Assembly: GCA_019925795.1 (NCBI GenBank)
Contig: CM034314.1
Location: 78,116,780 to 78,180,779 of the forward strand
Direction: 5' to 3'
Origin: Dendrobium chrysotoxum
Lineage: Eukaryota > Streptophyta > Magnoliopsida > Asparagales > Orchidaceae
DNA: 64,000 nucleotides
The notes beneath the pieces were generated by a model that had not been told where the DNA came from, did not search any database, and was given only the letters and a program-made list of their open reading frames with translations. The translations under genes were made by a program, and so were the position numbers. Numbering within the stretch: position 1 is the stretch's first letter; each line of letters begins with the position of its first letter. Below, in pieces: positions 47,760 to 59,203 of this stretch.

Positions 47760-48425
47760 TGGGCAGATTCTGCATCCGACTCCTTTGAGACTGAAGCTAA
47801 GGAGGAGGTTATAAATTTATGTCTGATGGCTGATGATCATCCTGGTCAGTCTAATCAAGAAGAGGTATGTGAGCTAACCTATGATCAATTGCTAGATATT
47901 TCTGAGAAAATTCATTCATTGTATAGGAAACTTAAGAAAATAAATGCCAGCCTGAAATTAGATTTCCTGAATTTATAAAAAGTGCATGATGTTATGATTA
48001 AGGATCATTCTACACTTGATAGTAATCACATATCCTTACTTGATGAATTTAATGAATTGAACCAAAAGCATTCAGAACTAATTATTGAGCATGAGTCATT
48101 GAAAATATTGCATGTTGATTTAGAAAAAACTTATAAAGAACTGGACATCATGGCATGTAACTTAGCTAGTGATGAGCATTACTTGAAGTTTGAAATTATA
48201 AGTCTCACAAAGAAAACTGAATTTCTAAAACTAAAAATTTGTGCTTTTGAGAAAAATGAAACACCTCCTACTTTTGCACAATTTTATGCACCTCCACCTT
48301 CTGAAGAATCTATTTTAAAATTATCAAAGCATGTCTCATACAAACCTAGGAAGAGGCACTATCACCCACGTAGATTAGTTAATCCTTTTCCTGGCGTTAG
48401 ATATTTTTCTTGTGGCATGCTATGA
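47760..48425 (+). pseudogene. Sirevirus Gag-Pol linker with coiled coil
   Basis: The acidic stretch (FETEAKEEVINLCLMADD, where the first E of the second half is doubled in the DNA) is followed by a heptad-rich region at 47982-48280 (LLDEFNELNQKHSELIIEHE, SLKILHVDLEKTYKELD). This matches the coiled-coil segment usual between Gag and protease in these elements. Stops interrupt it at about 47748 and 47976. Confidence 0.6.
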
Positions 48426-48586
48426 CATATCTCACACACCTGCACGGTTCACCGTAGTACACATTGGGTGTGGAGACCCAAATTGCATGCTTCACGGCAC
48501 AACTCACATGCATTGCATTCTTCTTTTCATAAGAAGGAACCCAAACTTATTTATGTTCCTAAATTTGACGTTTGATGATTTTATAG

Positions 48587-51500
48587 GTGTGCTCTCACAA
48601 AAGGTCTCGTGAGAGCATGTGGTACCTGGACAGTGGATGTTCAAGACATATGACGGGAGATCCAAATCAGTTCATTTCGCTGGAGACCAGAGTTGGAGGC
48701 AAGGTTACACTTGGAGACAACACCACTAGGAAGGTAGTAGGAGCAGGTATAATGGGTGATTCAAAAAATTTCATGATTGACAATATTTTACTCTTAGATG
48801 AATTGAAACATAACTTGCTGAGCATCAGTCAACTTTATGACAAAGAATACAACATCAAATTCCTGCCAACTTGCTGCATTATAAGCTTAAATGACAAAAT
48901 TATTTTGCAGGGATAAAAGATCAATAATGTCTACATGTTGGATGTAAGCTGCTTTAAAATTGATATTTTAATTTGCTTAAAAATTATTATTGATGAGTCT
49001 TGATTGTGGCACTGGAGATTATATCATGTCAGTATAAAAATCCTTAGAAGAGTTACCCAAAAGGACTTTGTTAGAGGTGTCCTCAAGCTTAAGTTCACTA
49101 AGGACCACCTGTGTGATGCCTGTCAATTATGAAAGCAAGTCCACTCCTCTTTTCACTCAATTAAGGACATCAACACCTCTAGACCTTTAGAAGTCCTTCA
49201 CATGGATTTGTTTGGACCCATTAGCACTGCCAGCTTAGGGCGAAAAGTCTATGGATTTGTGATTATTGATGATTATTCGAGGTTCACTTGGATTAAATTT
49301 TTGTCACATAAACCTGAGTCATTTGATGAATTTAAGTCTTTCTCCACTTGGATTCAGAGAAAATTATGTTGTGAGATCTTGACTATTCATAGTGATCATT
49401 GTGGAGAGTTTGAAAATGTGAGATTTAGAACATTCTGTGAGGAGCAAGGAATTAGCCACAATTTTTCAGCTCCTAGGACTCCTCAGCAGAACGGGGTAGC
49501 TGAAAAAAAGAATAGGACCTTAGTGGAAGTCGCTAGAGCCATGCTTGCTAAGTATTCACTTCTAAAATACTTTTGGGCTGAAACGGTGAACACTGCCTGC
49601 TATGTACTGAATAGGGTGAATGTTAGATCAAATCTGAATAAGACACTTTATGAGATCATTAATGGTAGAACTCCAAACCTGTCCCACCTCCATGTCTTTG
49701 GCTGTAAGATTTTCATTCTGAACAGTGAAAAATCATCATTAGGAAAATTTAACCCTAAATCTGATGAAGGAGTGTTCTTAGGCTATTATAGTGTGGGGAA
49801 ATCATTTAGGGTGTTTAATAAGAGAACTTTGGTGGTGGAGGAGACAACTCATGTGGTGTTTGATGAATCTGATCATAAGGAGATTAGAGTTAAGGAAGAA
49901 GAAGATATAGGAGAGATTACCCAAGGAGTTGAAAATATAAATATGGATGAAAAGGTAGAACTTGAAAATACTTTGTCTAGAGATTGGAGATATGCTTCGA
50001 GTCATCCTAAAGAACTAATCTTAAGAGACCCTTCTGAAGGTGTTAGAACTATGCATGGACTTAGGAAGAAAGTAAACTATTCTACCTTTATCTTAATGAC
50101 TGAAACCACCAACATCTATCAAGCCCTTTTTGATGAGTTTTGGATCTTAGCTATGCAAGAGAAATTGAATCAATTTGTAAGGAATGATATTTGGGAGTTA
50201 GTAGAAAGACCTAAGAATCAAAGTATAATGGGAACCAAGTGAGTCTTTAAGAATAAGATGAATGATTATGGTGTGGTGGTTAGGAATAAGACAAAATTAG
50301 TGGCTAAGGGATATAATCAAATTGAAGGAATTGATTTTGAGGAGACCTTTGCCCCTGTAGCTAGATTGGAAGCCATTGAGATGCTACTAGCCTTTGCCTG
50401 TTATAAGGGATTTAAGCTATTTCAAATGGATGTCAAGAGTGTCTTTTTAAATGGGGTAATAAAAGATGATGTCTTTGTAGAGCAACCCCTAAGTTTTGAG
50501 AGCTCCCAATATCCAAATCATATTTACAAATTAAAAAAGGTCTTATATGGACTGAAATAGGCACCCAGAACTTGGTATGAGAGGCTTAGCACATTCCTAC
50601 TAGAAAGAGAGCTTATTAAGAGGAGCGTAGACACCACCCTTTTCCTTAGGAAAGTTAGAGATGGTCTACTCATTATCCAGATTTATGTTGATGATATATT
50701 TTTTGGATCTTCTGATAAAAAAATATGTGATAATTTTTCTAAGACAATGAGTGAGGAGTTTGAGATGAGTATGATGGGAGAATTATCCTATTTTTTGGGA
50801 TTTAGCATTAGGCAAATGGATGATGGAACCTTTCTGAATCAATCAAAATACACTAAGTATATCTTGAAAAAATATGAAATGGACAAAGCTAAGCCAATCA
50901 ATACTCCCATGAGTTCCACTGTTCAGTTAGATAAGGATTCAAATGGAAAATCTATTGATCAGAAGAAGTTTAGGGGAATAATTAGATCACTGCTTTACCT
51001 GACTGCTAGCCGACCTGATATTATGTTTAGTGTTTATCTTTGTGCTTGGTTTAAAGCTGATCCTAAAGAGTCCCACCTGACTGCTGTTAAGAGAATTCTT
51101 AGATATTTTTTAGGAAACCCAAACTTATGAATCTGGTACCCTAGTCACAACACTTCTTTTGAGATTATTGGATATTTTGATTCTGACTTTACAGGGTGTA
51201 GAGTGGATAGAAAGAGCACTTCTAAAACTTGCCAATTCATAGGAGAGTCTTTAGTCTCCTAGTCCAGTAAAAAATAGAACTCAATTACGCTTTCCACTGC
51301 TGAAGTTGAGTACATTACCTTATGAAGTTGTGTAGCCCAAGTCCTTTGGTTGAAGTAACAAGTTTTAGATTTAGGATTACCTGTTGGCACAATTTCAGTT
51401 CTATGTGATAACACCAGTGCCATTTGAATTTTTAAGAATCCCATCTAACATTCTAGAACCAAACACATTGATATAAGGTATCACTTCATTAGGGACCATG

Positions 51501-51630
51501 TTACAAAATAGGACATTGAGCTACATCATGTAGCAACTGAAAATTAACTGGCTGACATCTTTACTAAACCACTAGCCTTTGACTCATTCAATATTTCGAG
51601 GACCAGATTTGGTGTGATTGACATAAATGC
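48587..51630 (+). pseudogene. Sirevirus Pol: protease, integrase, RT, RNase H
   Basis: Protease near 48611 (WYLDSGCSRHMTGD). GAG-pre-integrase zinc-binding region at 49000-49130 (CDACQL). Integrase in the 49202-50242 frame with HMDLFGP, SDHCGEF and PQQNGVAEKKNRTL, so the D,D,E residues are present although GGEF is changed to CGEF. RT from about 50230, with QMDVKSVFLNG, YGLK, then a TAG, and the catalytic YVDD at 50690. RNase H at 51130-51630 with STAEVEYITL, DNTSAI and HIDIRYHFI. Stops at about 50240, 50558, 51128, 51261, 51277, 51322, 51424 and 51508 look like TGG or CAA/CAG codons changed by single transitions. Confidence 0.85.
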
Positions 51631-51633
51631 ATG

Positions 51634-53137
51634 AATCTGATTATTACTAACTTCTGATGTTTTTCTATTTTCTTTATTTTGCTTTTAGTTTTTGTTTATT
51701 TTGATTCTCCGTTTTACTTTAGAATTTTTCTTTTCCTGTTGATTATATTTGTTTGATTTACTTATTAGATTTGATTAGTTTATGTTGATTTTCATTTGCT
51801 AGTTTTCATTTACTGATTTTTACGTGTCTATTTTTCTTCCTTCTTATTTTTTTTGCTGATTACTCACTTTAAAATCAGATCACTGCTCACTACTACTGAT
51901 AAACTGGATTTCTGACTGAGAGTTTTGCCTTGTTTTTGTTTGAAAGCTTGTAAGCAGTGATTGACTCCTCTGAATCTATTAAAGGGAAGAAATATTGATG
52001 ATTGTTTCTCTTCCTCTAACTCCTTTAATGGTGTATTATTTCTTTTGGATAAAAATCTTCTTCAAAATTAAAAAGTTAGTTTTTGAAATAGAGATCTATT
52101 TTATCTTTCTACAGTGATCTACCTCATATGAATAGTATTTTCAAAGCCTTGAATCATTGTTATATTTTTCTTAATCAAGTGATTTCACTTATCATATGAT
52201 GTATGATTTTTATTTTGTGAATTACTCTTTCTTACTATAGAGAGTGAGTTTTGTCATCTCTTATATCTGGAAGGTAATTTCACAGCTGAGATTCTTTAAC
52301 AATTATAAAAGAAAGTAAGCTTATAAAAGATACGCAGTGTGTCAAATAAATTGAAAAAGAGGCACAAAATGAGCCCAAAGCTGAAAATATGCGAAATGTT
52401 GCCAAACTGAAGATACACAAAGAGTATCAAAAATTTAAAGATGTGCAAAGTGCCAAACAAATTAAAAAGAGGCACAAAATAAGCCCACAAAGAAATAAGC
52501 TTTCTTCCCTTTTAGATCTTTAAATGTCTGAGAAAAATCCATGCGCCACTTAATACTTTTAAAAGCTTGAGACGAAAAATCATGATTTCTGATTCCTTAC
52601 TTTGTAATACTATTATATCAGATATTTTTATGGAACGAGGCTTGAAAGGATCTTTTTTCGAATCTAATTTGTTTTGCTTCTGATTTAGACTTTTGTTTCA
52701 AAGGAATTTGAACCTGTAAGGTATCTGAGGTAGGAGTTACGAAAGTCAATTTTCCAACTTTTCTGGATTTCAGCGTTGTCAATTTTCTTTTTGTTGGCTT
52801 TTGAATTGAAAATCAGGAAAAATTCTATTTTACTGGAGCTGATAAAAAAAAACTTCTTTATTAGATTGTTTGTTTTACTTTGTTTGTGATGTTTTAGTTT
52901 GCTATTATTTTTGTCTTTTTTGTTCCTCCTTTTTGTGATGTCAAAAGAAGGAGTTATTTTTTTGTTGTAGTAGTTTCATTTGTTATTTTTATTGTAGTTG
53001 TGTCCTTTGTTATATTGAATGTCAATGTTATTAATGATTAGTAAAATTTATCGTCTCTCACATGTGTTTTAATTACTGCAATCTGGTTAACTTGAAACTA
53101 CTGAATAAATATTTGTCATTATCAAAAAGGGGGAGAT
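51634..53137 (+). other. Sirevirus post-pol noncoding region
   Basis: T-rich, no reading frame of note and no envelope-like protein. 52316-52500 holds an imperfect internal duplication: GCCAAACAAATTAAAAAGAG and CAAATAAATTGAAAAAGAGG, each followed by GCACAAAAT(G/A)AGCCCA. The region ends with the polypurine tract AAAAAGGGGGAGAT. Confidence 0.7.
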
Positions 53138-54937
53138 TATTATAAATCTGAATTTCAAGGACTATGATTTTGATGATAGCAAACATTTCTGTTTCTGGCA
53201 AATTGTCTAATCTTTCAAGTCCGCAGGATCAATTACAGTTCAAGCCAGTCCAAGATCAGGTCAGTCTATTTTGTAATTCAGGTCCAATGTATTGTTTTCA
53301 TCTTTATTGAGTCAAATGTAATGTAAAGGATCATCTAGCTAAGTAACCTTGCACACAAACACACACACACACTCAGGGGGAGAATTTTAGTGAATTAGAG
53401 TTTATGTTCATTTTTTATTCAGATCGTCCTAGATGATATTCATATCGTCCTGGACGATCCAGCAAAAATAGAAATCTTAATTAGGGTAACCAAGTTAAGT
53501 TGGTCTGATTAAGCAGATCATCCTGGACGATCTTTGTATCGTATAGGACGATAGGCTTAAATCAAAAATTCTCAGCCGCTTGATTAAGTTAGGTAAGTTT
53601 TTATTTTTAGAGATTTGGTCTGATCGTCTCGGATGATCTATTATAATTATGCCTAAATTAGTCTGATGATTAAGAAAAATAATTAATGTTTAACTGATTC
53701 GATCATATCATCCTGGACGATATGTGAAAAATCCTGACCGTCTAGTGCCTATCACTTGTACGTTCAGAGCTGTGTGCAGGATAATTTTGTTATTTTTGAA
53801 CTAATCGTATCGGACGATAGACATATCGTCCGGGATGATCAAGTCATTTTAAAATCATCCAGCATATTCTGACCTGTACGTCCAGAGCTGTGTGCAGGAC
53901 GATACTATCATTTTTAAATTAATCGTACATGATGATAGGTGTATCATACAGGATGATAGGTGGACGATCAAGTCATTTTAAGATCATCCAGCCCAAGTTC
54001 CCCTGGACGACCAGAGCTGTCTTTTAGACGAAATTCCATATTTACACTAATCGTCCCGGATGATCACAAAATTGTACGGGACGATCAGAACAAATTTTTC
54101 TTCTAATAGGCCAGAGAAACCAGATCGTCCAAGCTGAAATATGAGATTTTATATTGATCGTACAGGACGATCCTGCGATCGTCCTGGACGATATTTGATG
54201 ATCAATTGAGATTTATGGCAAGTTTTGAGCCCTCCTATTTAAGATCTTTTTCTTTCAACAAGAAAAATCTTTTGCCACTTTTCTTTCCAGAGAAAATCTT
54301 GAGAGAGAGAGCTTGGGGGAGAGAGAGAGAGGATCTTGTGAGGGGAAGATTGTGAGGGATTCACAAAGGTTGTTCCAAGTAAGGATCTGAGTCGTCTTCT
54401 CCGTTCGTCGTCTCTTGTCTTGTCGGTGTCTCTGTGGGAGGATCATTCGCAAGAAGATCGGGTTCTTCCTGCTTCAGGAGAAAGCAAAAGGAGTCTAGGT
54501 TCTCTGCCTGCTTCAAGAGGAAGTGAAAGGAGTTCAGGTTCTCTGCCTCACCGGGTCGGTGGAAAGGAGTTTTTGTATAGGCTTCTCCGCTTTGTTGTAG
54601 GAGCAGAAGGAGAGTCACTTAGTGTTAGTGCAATACCCGGAGGGGAGGCTCCAGGGAGTGGACCTAGGTCAAGTTGACTGAACCACTATAAAATATGGTG
54701 TGTTCTTTCTGATTATTTTCTGCATTTACTTTTCTGTTGATGATTGTGTGATTGTGATTATTATTCTGTTATGTTGAATATCTGCATTTCATCGCATAAC
54801 TATAGAAGTTTTAAAACATTCAAAAAGATTTTCTAAATCATTATTTTGCTCTCGAATTTTTAAAACTACCAATTCACCCCCTCTTGGTTAGCCTCCGGAC
54901 TAGTTCATAAGGACTTAACATCCCTATCAAACTTTCA
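53138..54937 (+). repeat. 3' LTR of Sirevirus-type Copia element
   Basis: Partner of 44913-46707 but clearly diverged. It starts TATTATAAATCTG (the TG end mutated to TA) and ends CTATCAAACTTTCA. The palindrome-rich part is at 53420-54215. It lacks one 21-bp block present in the 5' LTR near 45485 and has another 21-bp block missing there. Confidence 0.85.
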
Positions 54938-55689
54938 CCTTCATCGATGGTTCCGTCAATACCCATGTCTATGCCTAATCCTATGGTATGCCAACCACTA
55001 GCTTTTCAATTACCATCATTACTTTATTTAGGGTTCTTAAGATTTTGCTATTTATCTTAGTTTTAAGGTTCTTTTGATTCACCATTGCTCCAGTTTCATG
55101 TTTTGATTTTTTTTTTTTTGCAGAAGGTTTATGAGCTGCAATCATTAAACTTCTCCCCCTAGGATTAATGTATTCATTTGATGACCATTTCTAGTAGGAT
55201 GTTGTTCCATGATGAACTTTGATTTGGTTCGCGAAGCACACTCCACTCGAAGCCCTTGGTCGGTTTCCTCCCGATCGCAAGCAACCCGAAGCCCCCTTCC
55301 TATGTTTCCCCCTTCCAACTCCTTCCAGTTGCACGCAAGGAAGCCGTTCGTCTTGCGGCTCCCAACCGCAAGGAAGCCGTTTAGTTATTCACACTTCGTA
55401 GAGCAGCGAAGGCAAAGCCAAGGTGTACAATTTTAAATTGTTTCTCGATTTTTTTCATTTATCAATCATTTGTTAATTTGTTAAGCAACTTATTTTGCTC
55501 TTATATAGTTATATAATTATATCAAAATTAGCGCTATTTCATATCATAAATTTAATTTTTTTTTTGAGAAAAGTATATCTATTATTTGAGAAAACTCTTG
55601 TGTTTGCTTATTTATTTAGGCTCTATTCGGCTTGAAGGAATTGAAAGAGAGAAAATAAAAATGTATGGATAAAAGAATTGAATTGAATT
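54938..55689 (+). other. hAT interior, right part
   Basis: 54938-55010 continues the captured FY-like fragment (SSMVPSIPMSMPNPM). The remainder includes a T-rich stretch and a GC-richer patch (55210-55430) with repeated CGCAAGCAACCCGAAG, GCAAGGAAGCCGTT words. Its frames have no recognisable family. Confidence 0.5.
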
Positions 55690-55871
55690 TAGGCTTCGTT
55701 TGGGACGGCTTTCTTACCGTTTCTTAAATCAGGTTTCTAGTATAAAAATTCAACAAAAAAAATCGATAATGCAGGTCTCAAGCCGGATGAAAAAGGTTGA
55801 GGGTTTTTTTTTTACTTCAATGATTTGTGCCCCCACATCAAAAAAATTCTGGCTCCGCCCCTGGTGCCAAA

Positions 55872-55924
55872 TTAGGTTTGAATATTTCTTTAGTGTTGTA
55901 TACTTCAACACATTTTGTTATTGA
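55872..55924 (+). pseudogene. C-terminal piece of the MULE-borne GRF protein
   Basis: Immediately after the hAT target duplication, the frame of 43918-44264 resumes with IRFEYFFSVVYFNTFCY and a TGA. Frame and target duplication agree, so this is the original end of the interrupted gene. Confidence 0.7.
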
Positions 55925-56530
55925 TCAAACCTAATGTATTTGTGTTGTATCTTCACTGAATTTGTGGAATGTGTTGTATCTTCACTGACTTTGTGGAATG
56001 AAAAAAAGTAGATGTTTAGCTCTCAAGCTAAAACATAGATGTATATCTTGTATTTTAACTGACTTTGTGGAATGATGACAGCAGATGATAATGGATGTTT
56101 AGCTCTCGAGCCAAAACGTAGCAGTAAATTGTGTTGGCCTATACGCAGAAAAGCTCAAATTGTGCTTTCGCAGACTAAATTGTAAAATGAAATCGAACAT
56201 TCACATACAAAATGAATTGGCCTACACACATAATGCCCTTTGTTCCACAAAAACTTGTGTTATAACATTCAACCAGAAAATTGTGCTTTAAATAAAAAAA
56301 CATTGGATCACCTGTGGCACATACAAAAAATTAGCCTGCACACAACCATAAATTGTGCATTGCATTACATACAAATAATTGGCCTCTACATGCCCAAACC
56401 AATGAAGCTATAGACCTTCCACATATGAATACTCGAATGCACGCCTCTCAATGCCATCTTCACTCCCACTCGACAACTTTGCTCGTCATGCTTGTCCTAC
56501 TTGTGTGACTGTTGTGTTGTCATTTTTCTT
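55925..56530. other. MULE interior between the convergent genes
   Basis: Holds a short direct duplication (TGTTGTATCTTCACTGA twice near 55946-55988, and GGATGTTTAGCTCTCGAGCC related to TAGATGTTTAGCTCTCAAGC). It is presumably the shared 3' UTR or terminator region of the two MULE genes. Confidence 0.5.
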
Positions 56531-58416
56531 ATTTTGCAATGAGTTCTTACAAGTACTTTAAAGTTGGCCACTAAGACCACATCTTTAGCATTTATGTACC
56601 TTCTTGTCATTCTCCAAGAAATTTTGTAGTCTTCTTTTCCTTGGCCTTCCTCTTGGTCTGGATGTATTCGTCACTCCAATTTGCATAGCATCCTCTACAA
56701 CTCGCCATTGCTCCTTCCTAGGTAACGTAGCAATTGCTCCATCGTATGTAAGTATATACCTATTTCAATTATCAACCTCAAGTTAGTATACTTTAAATGA
56801 AAGCAATAGTGCATATGCAAGTATAGGTGAATTTTACCTACCCATGTAGTAGTAATCATCAACATACGCATGTCACTGCGGGTGCTCCTTTGTACCAATG
56901 AAAGCCACAACATGAATGCAAGGGAGTCCAACTAACTGCCACATCATACATGTGCATTCTCTTCTTTCAACATTAACAACATGTCTTGAATGGAGGCCCT
57001 CCACCTCGGTCATGAAAAATACTAGATTGGTGAACTAGTAGATGATATTTTCTTATTGTGATTTCTCTTATGTAATCTTTCACATTTGGGACTAATTTTC
57101 GCTCCCATGTCATGCTTGTCATCTTTCATATAGTTCTCTGCTCCATAAGCTTACCTCGAATCACATCGATTAGGTCCATTATAGGTTTATTTCTAGCGTT
57201 GGTGATCCATGAATTGAATGATTCAGCAAAATTATTTGTATTGGCAGAATGAAATATCCCAACCATGAATTGACTTCTTGACCACTTGTACTGAACGATA
57301 TCAAACGAGTTTGTCGATAAAAGCACACCTAGGTGCATAGATTTTAGGTGGCATGCATCCAAACTAATAAGAGTCTACAAGTAGCAAGGAATCCATCAGC
57401 ACACACCTTGAAACTAATATAAATTCTATGAAATGAATTGTCGATACTATCATATGTATATGTGAGCCCAAATTTCTACCAACTAATTCTGCTCGTAATG
57501 TTGGAACCCACTTATAGTTATCATCAATTGAGCCAAATACCATATCACATGCTTGCTCCCTCGCCCTCCAAAGCTTCATATAAGGTAATGATAAATCATA
57601 CTCCTTTTCTAGACCACTATTGATTTCTTTTGGTGGGATGTGTGAGTGCATCTTCACCATCTCCTAAATCTCATTGGCAACCCATGTAGATGTAAAGATT
57701 CTATTCCCTGCACAATTCACCCCAAGGCATGTGTGCACTCCATCCACTCTTCTAACTTGAAAAGATTGAGTGTCTTCACATACGGAAGCCCGTATTCTCC
57801 ATTGACAACCCTGATGAGAACATGCCACAATAACATGTTTCTTATCACTGACTTTTATTTTAACCCCAAAGTTCTCCTTAATGACAACTGATTAAAGAGC
57901 ATTCTTGAAACTCATTGCATCACAAAAAAATGTGGCAAGAGTTATATCTGTAACACTTAACGTATGAACACTTGAATTACCATCTTTATGGGTAATAAAA
58001 CATTCTGCCATCTGTTCAATACTCACAACCCCATAAGGTATGAATTTGGTTCATCTCCATCTGCTTCTTGTAGTGTGACAACTATCTCAATACGTAAATT
58101 TTCATTTGATAGTTTAACCAACTCACTCACGTTAACATTATAATTGAAAACTTTATATTCCTTGGATGATGTTCCATATATGTGATAATGCATATTATAC
58201 TGAGGCCCTTAAGTCATGGACATATTCTATCAACTTCCGCTCTAAGTGTATAAAGATTGATATGCCCTTTCTCAAATTTGACAGTTCTTTGTTTACCACT
58301 ATCGTACCTCTTCCTAAATTGGTCCTTGGTGCCAACCAAAAAACCTCCAAATTTAAATGCAACAATAATATGCTCTTTTCCTCCTCAACATAAATCACTT
58401 CATCCTTCGTCACCAT
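56530..58416 (-). pseudogene. mudrA-like MULE transposase, internally deleted
   Basis: Read on the minus strand from MVTKDEVIYVEEEK (58416). A plant MuDR-type DNA-binding domain follows near 57880-57720 (CSHQGCQWRIRAS...VRRVDGVHTC). The stretch before the catalytic core is at 57660-57480 (YDLSLPYMKLWRAREQA). The first catalytic aspartate region MDACHLKSMHLGVLLS is at 57362. The sequence then jumps directly to YKWSRSQF...TNNFAESFNSWI (57290-57200), which is normally far downstream. The segment with the second aspartate and the glutamate is therefore missing. A SWIM zinc finger (CTCMMWQLVGLPCIH) is near 56920, an AT-hook-like RPRGRPRKRR near 56645, and a zinc-knuckle remnant near 56570. Several stops and frameshifts occur. 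It cannot catalyse transposition. Confidence 0.85.
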
Positions 58417-59049
58417 AAATCTGCATAGATCAATAATTTCCAAGATAAAAAATGTCAGTTCAAAATTTATATGAAGACATTTAAATGCATTTTTTAGTGC
58501 TCAGAAAAAATATCATACTGATGTCATATTAGTAGATGAACGATCTTTTATCATCAAAATTGGAAATAAGTGAAATGATTTCAACCTAATTCTCCAAAAG
58601 TATACCTAAAATGTACAAAGCGAAATTAGCATCCAAATGTAGCATATGAACAACAAATTCCTCCAAATGTTGTATCAGAAAACTAAAATTTTAACCTTTT
58701 TTGAATCTAAGAATATTCTTACAATAGATGAAATATTAATGCATTCTTACTGTCTTTCTCATTTCTACGTTTAGTTTTGAAAACAAAATAATAATCTGGA
58801 AGAGCTATCAGGAAGAGGGATTTGAGCATACAGATAAAACAATTCATCTCTAAACAACGGAATGAAAAAAAATCGTAGTTTGCAGATCGTTGCAAGCAGG
58901 GGAAGAGCGATCGGGAACAACGATTAGGAAGAGGAATTTCATGGTGACAGAACTAACTATTTTTTTCGCTGAGAGGAGATTACGAGAAGAGCGCGTGAAG
59001 AGATGAGTTCGCAGGAAGAGAAATTTGAGCAAGCAATGACAGGAGCGCG

Positions 59050-59194
59050 GGAAGGAGACGGAGTGAGTCGCGGGAGTGACGACGTGGTAGATTTGAAGTT
59101 AATATTTATTTTGGGTGGTTGAAATGAAATATTAGAGTTTTAGCTGTTAGATATGCAATATACTTATTATATAGTGGTATGTATGTAAACCCAC
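59050..59194 (-). repeat. MULE right terminal inverted repeat
   Basis: Inverse of 43229-43360, ending GTAAACCCAC next to the target duplication TTATATTTT at 59195-59203. Confidence 0.85.
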
Positions 59195-59203
59195 TTATAT
59201 TTT

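Larger units (their letters stand above)
44913..54937 (+). mobile_element. Copia retrotransposon, Sirevirus type, inactivated
   Basis: Two LTRs of about 1.8 kb enclose a primer-binding site, gag, a coiled-coil region, protease, integrase, RT, RNase H, about 1.5 kb of noncoding DNA after pol, and a polypurine tract AAAAAGGGGGAGAT just before 53138. Palindrome-rich LTRs and the long post-pol region are Sirevirus traits. A clean 5-bp target duplication is not evident: left flank TCTTT, right flank CCTTC, differing by two C/T transitions. It is inserted in the captured FY-like fragment inside the hAT element. Many stops arise from C-to-T or G-to-A changes, so it is old and dead. Confidence 0.85.
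44265..55863 (+). mobile_element. Non-autonomous hAT element with captured gene fragment
   Basis: The left end CAGTGGCGGATGCAG and the reverse complement of the right end CAGGGGCGGAGCCAG form a hAT-type inverted repeat with three mismatches. Both ends also carry GGGGGCAC. The 8-bp flank GTGCCAAA is identical on both sides (44257-44264 and 55864-55871). Removing the nested Copia leaves about 1.6 kb with no transposase, so it is non-autonomous. It contains a glutamine/proline-rich coding-like fragment on both sides of the Copia insertion. A MITE end lies at 55690-55740. Orientation is arbitrary. Confidence 0.88.
43229..59194. mobile_element. Mutator-like element (MULE) with nested insertions
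   Basis: The left terminus GAGGGATTTACATACATACC is matched by the reverse complement of the right terminus, GTGGGTTTACATACATACC. The similarity continues for at least 130 bp: ATATTTCATTTC(G/A)ACCACCC, then TACCACGT and CTCACTCCGTCTC. The 9-bp flank TTATATTTT is identical on both sides (43220-43228 and 59195-59203), as expected for Mutator. Without the nested hAT the element would be about 4.4 kb. It carries two convergent genes, a GRF zinc-finger gene from the left end and a mudrA-like transposase from the right end. The transposase is internally deleted, so the element is no longer autonomous. Confidence 0.9.

Noticed and set aside
44913..54937. Envelope-like gene in the Sirevirus post-pol region
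   Set aside because: No frame longer than about 65 codons and no membrane-protein pattern in 51634-53137.
57126..57660. FAR1/FHY3-type domesticated transposase gene
   Set aside because: It lies within clear MULE ends, has an internal deletion, stops and frameshifts; a transposon remnant rather than a domesticated gene.
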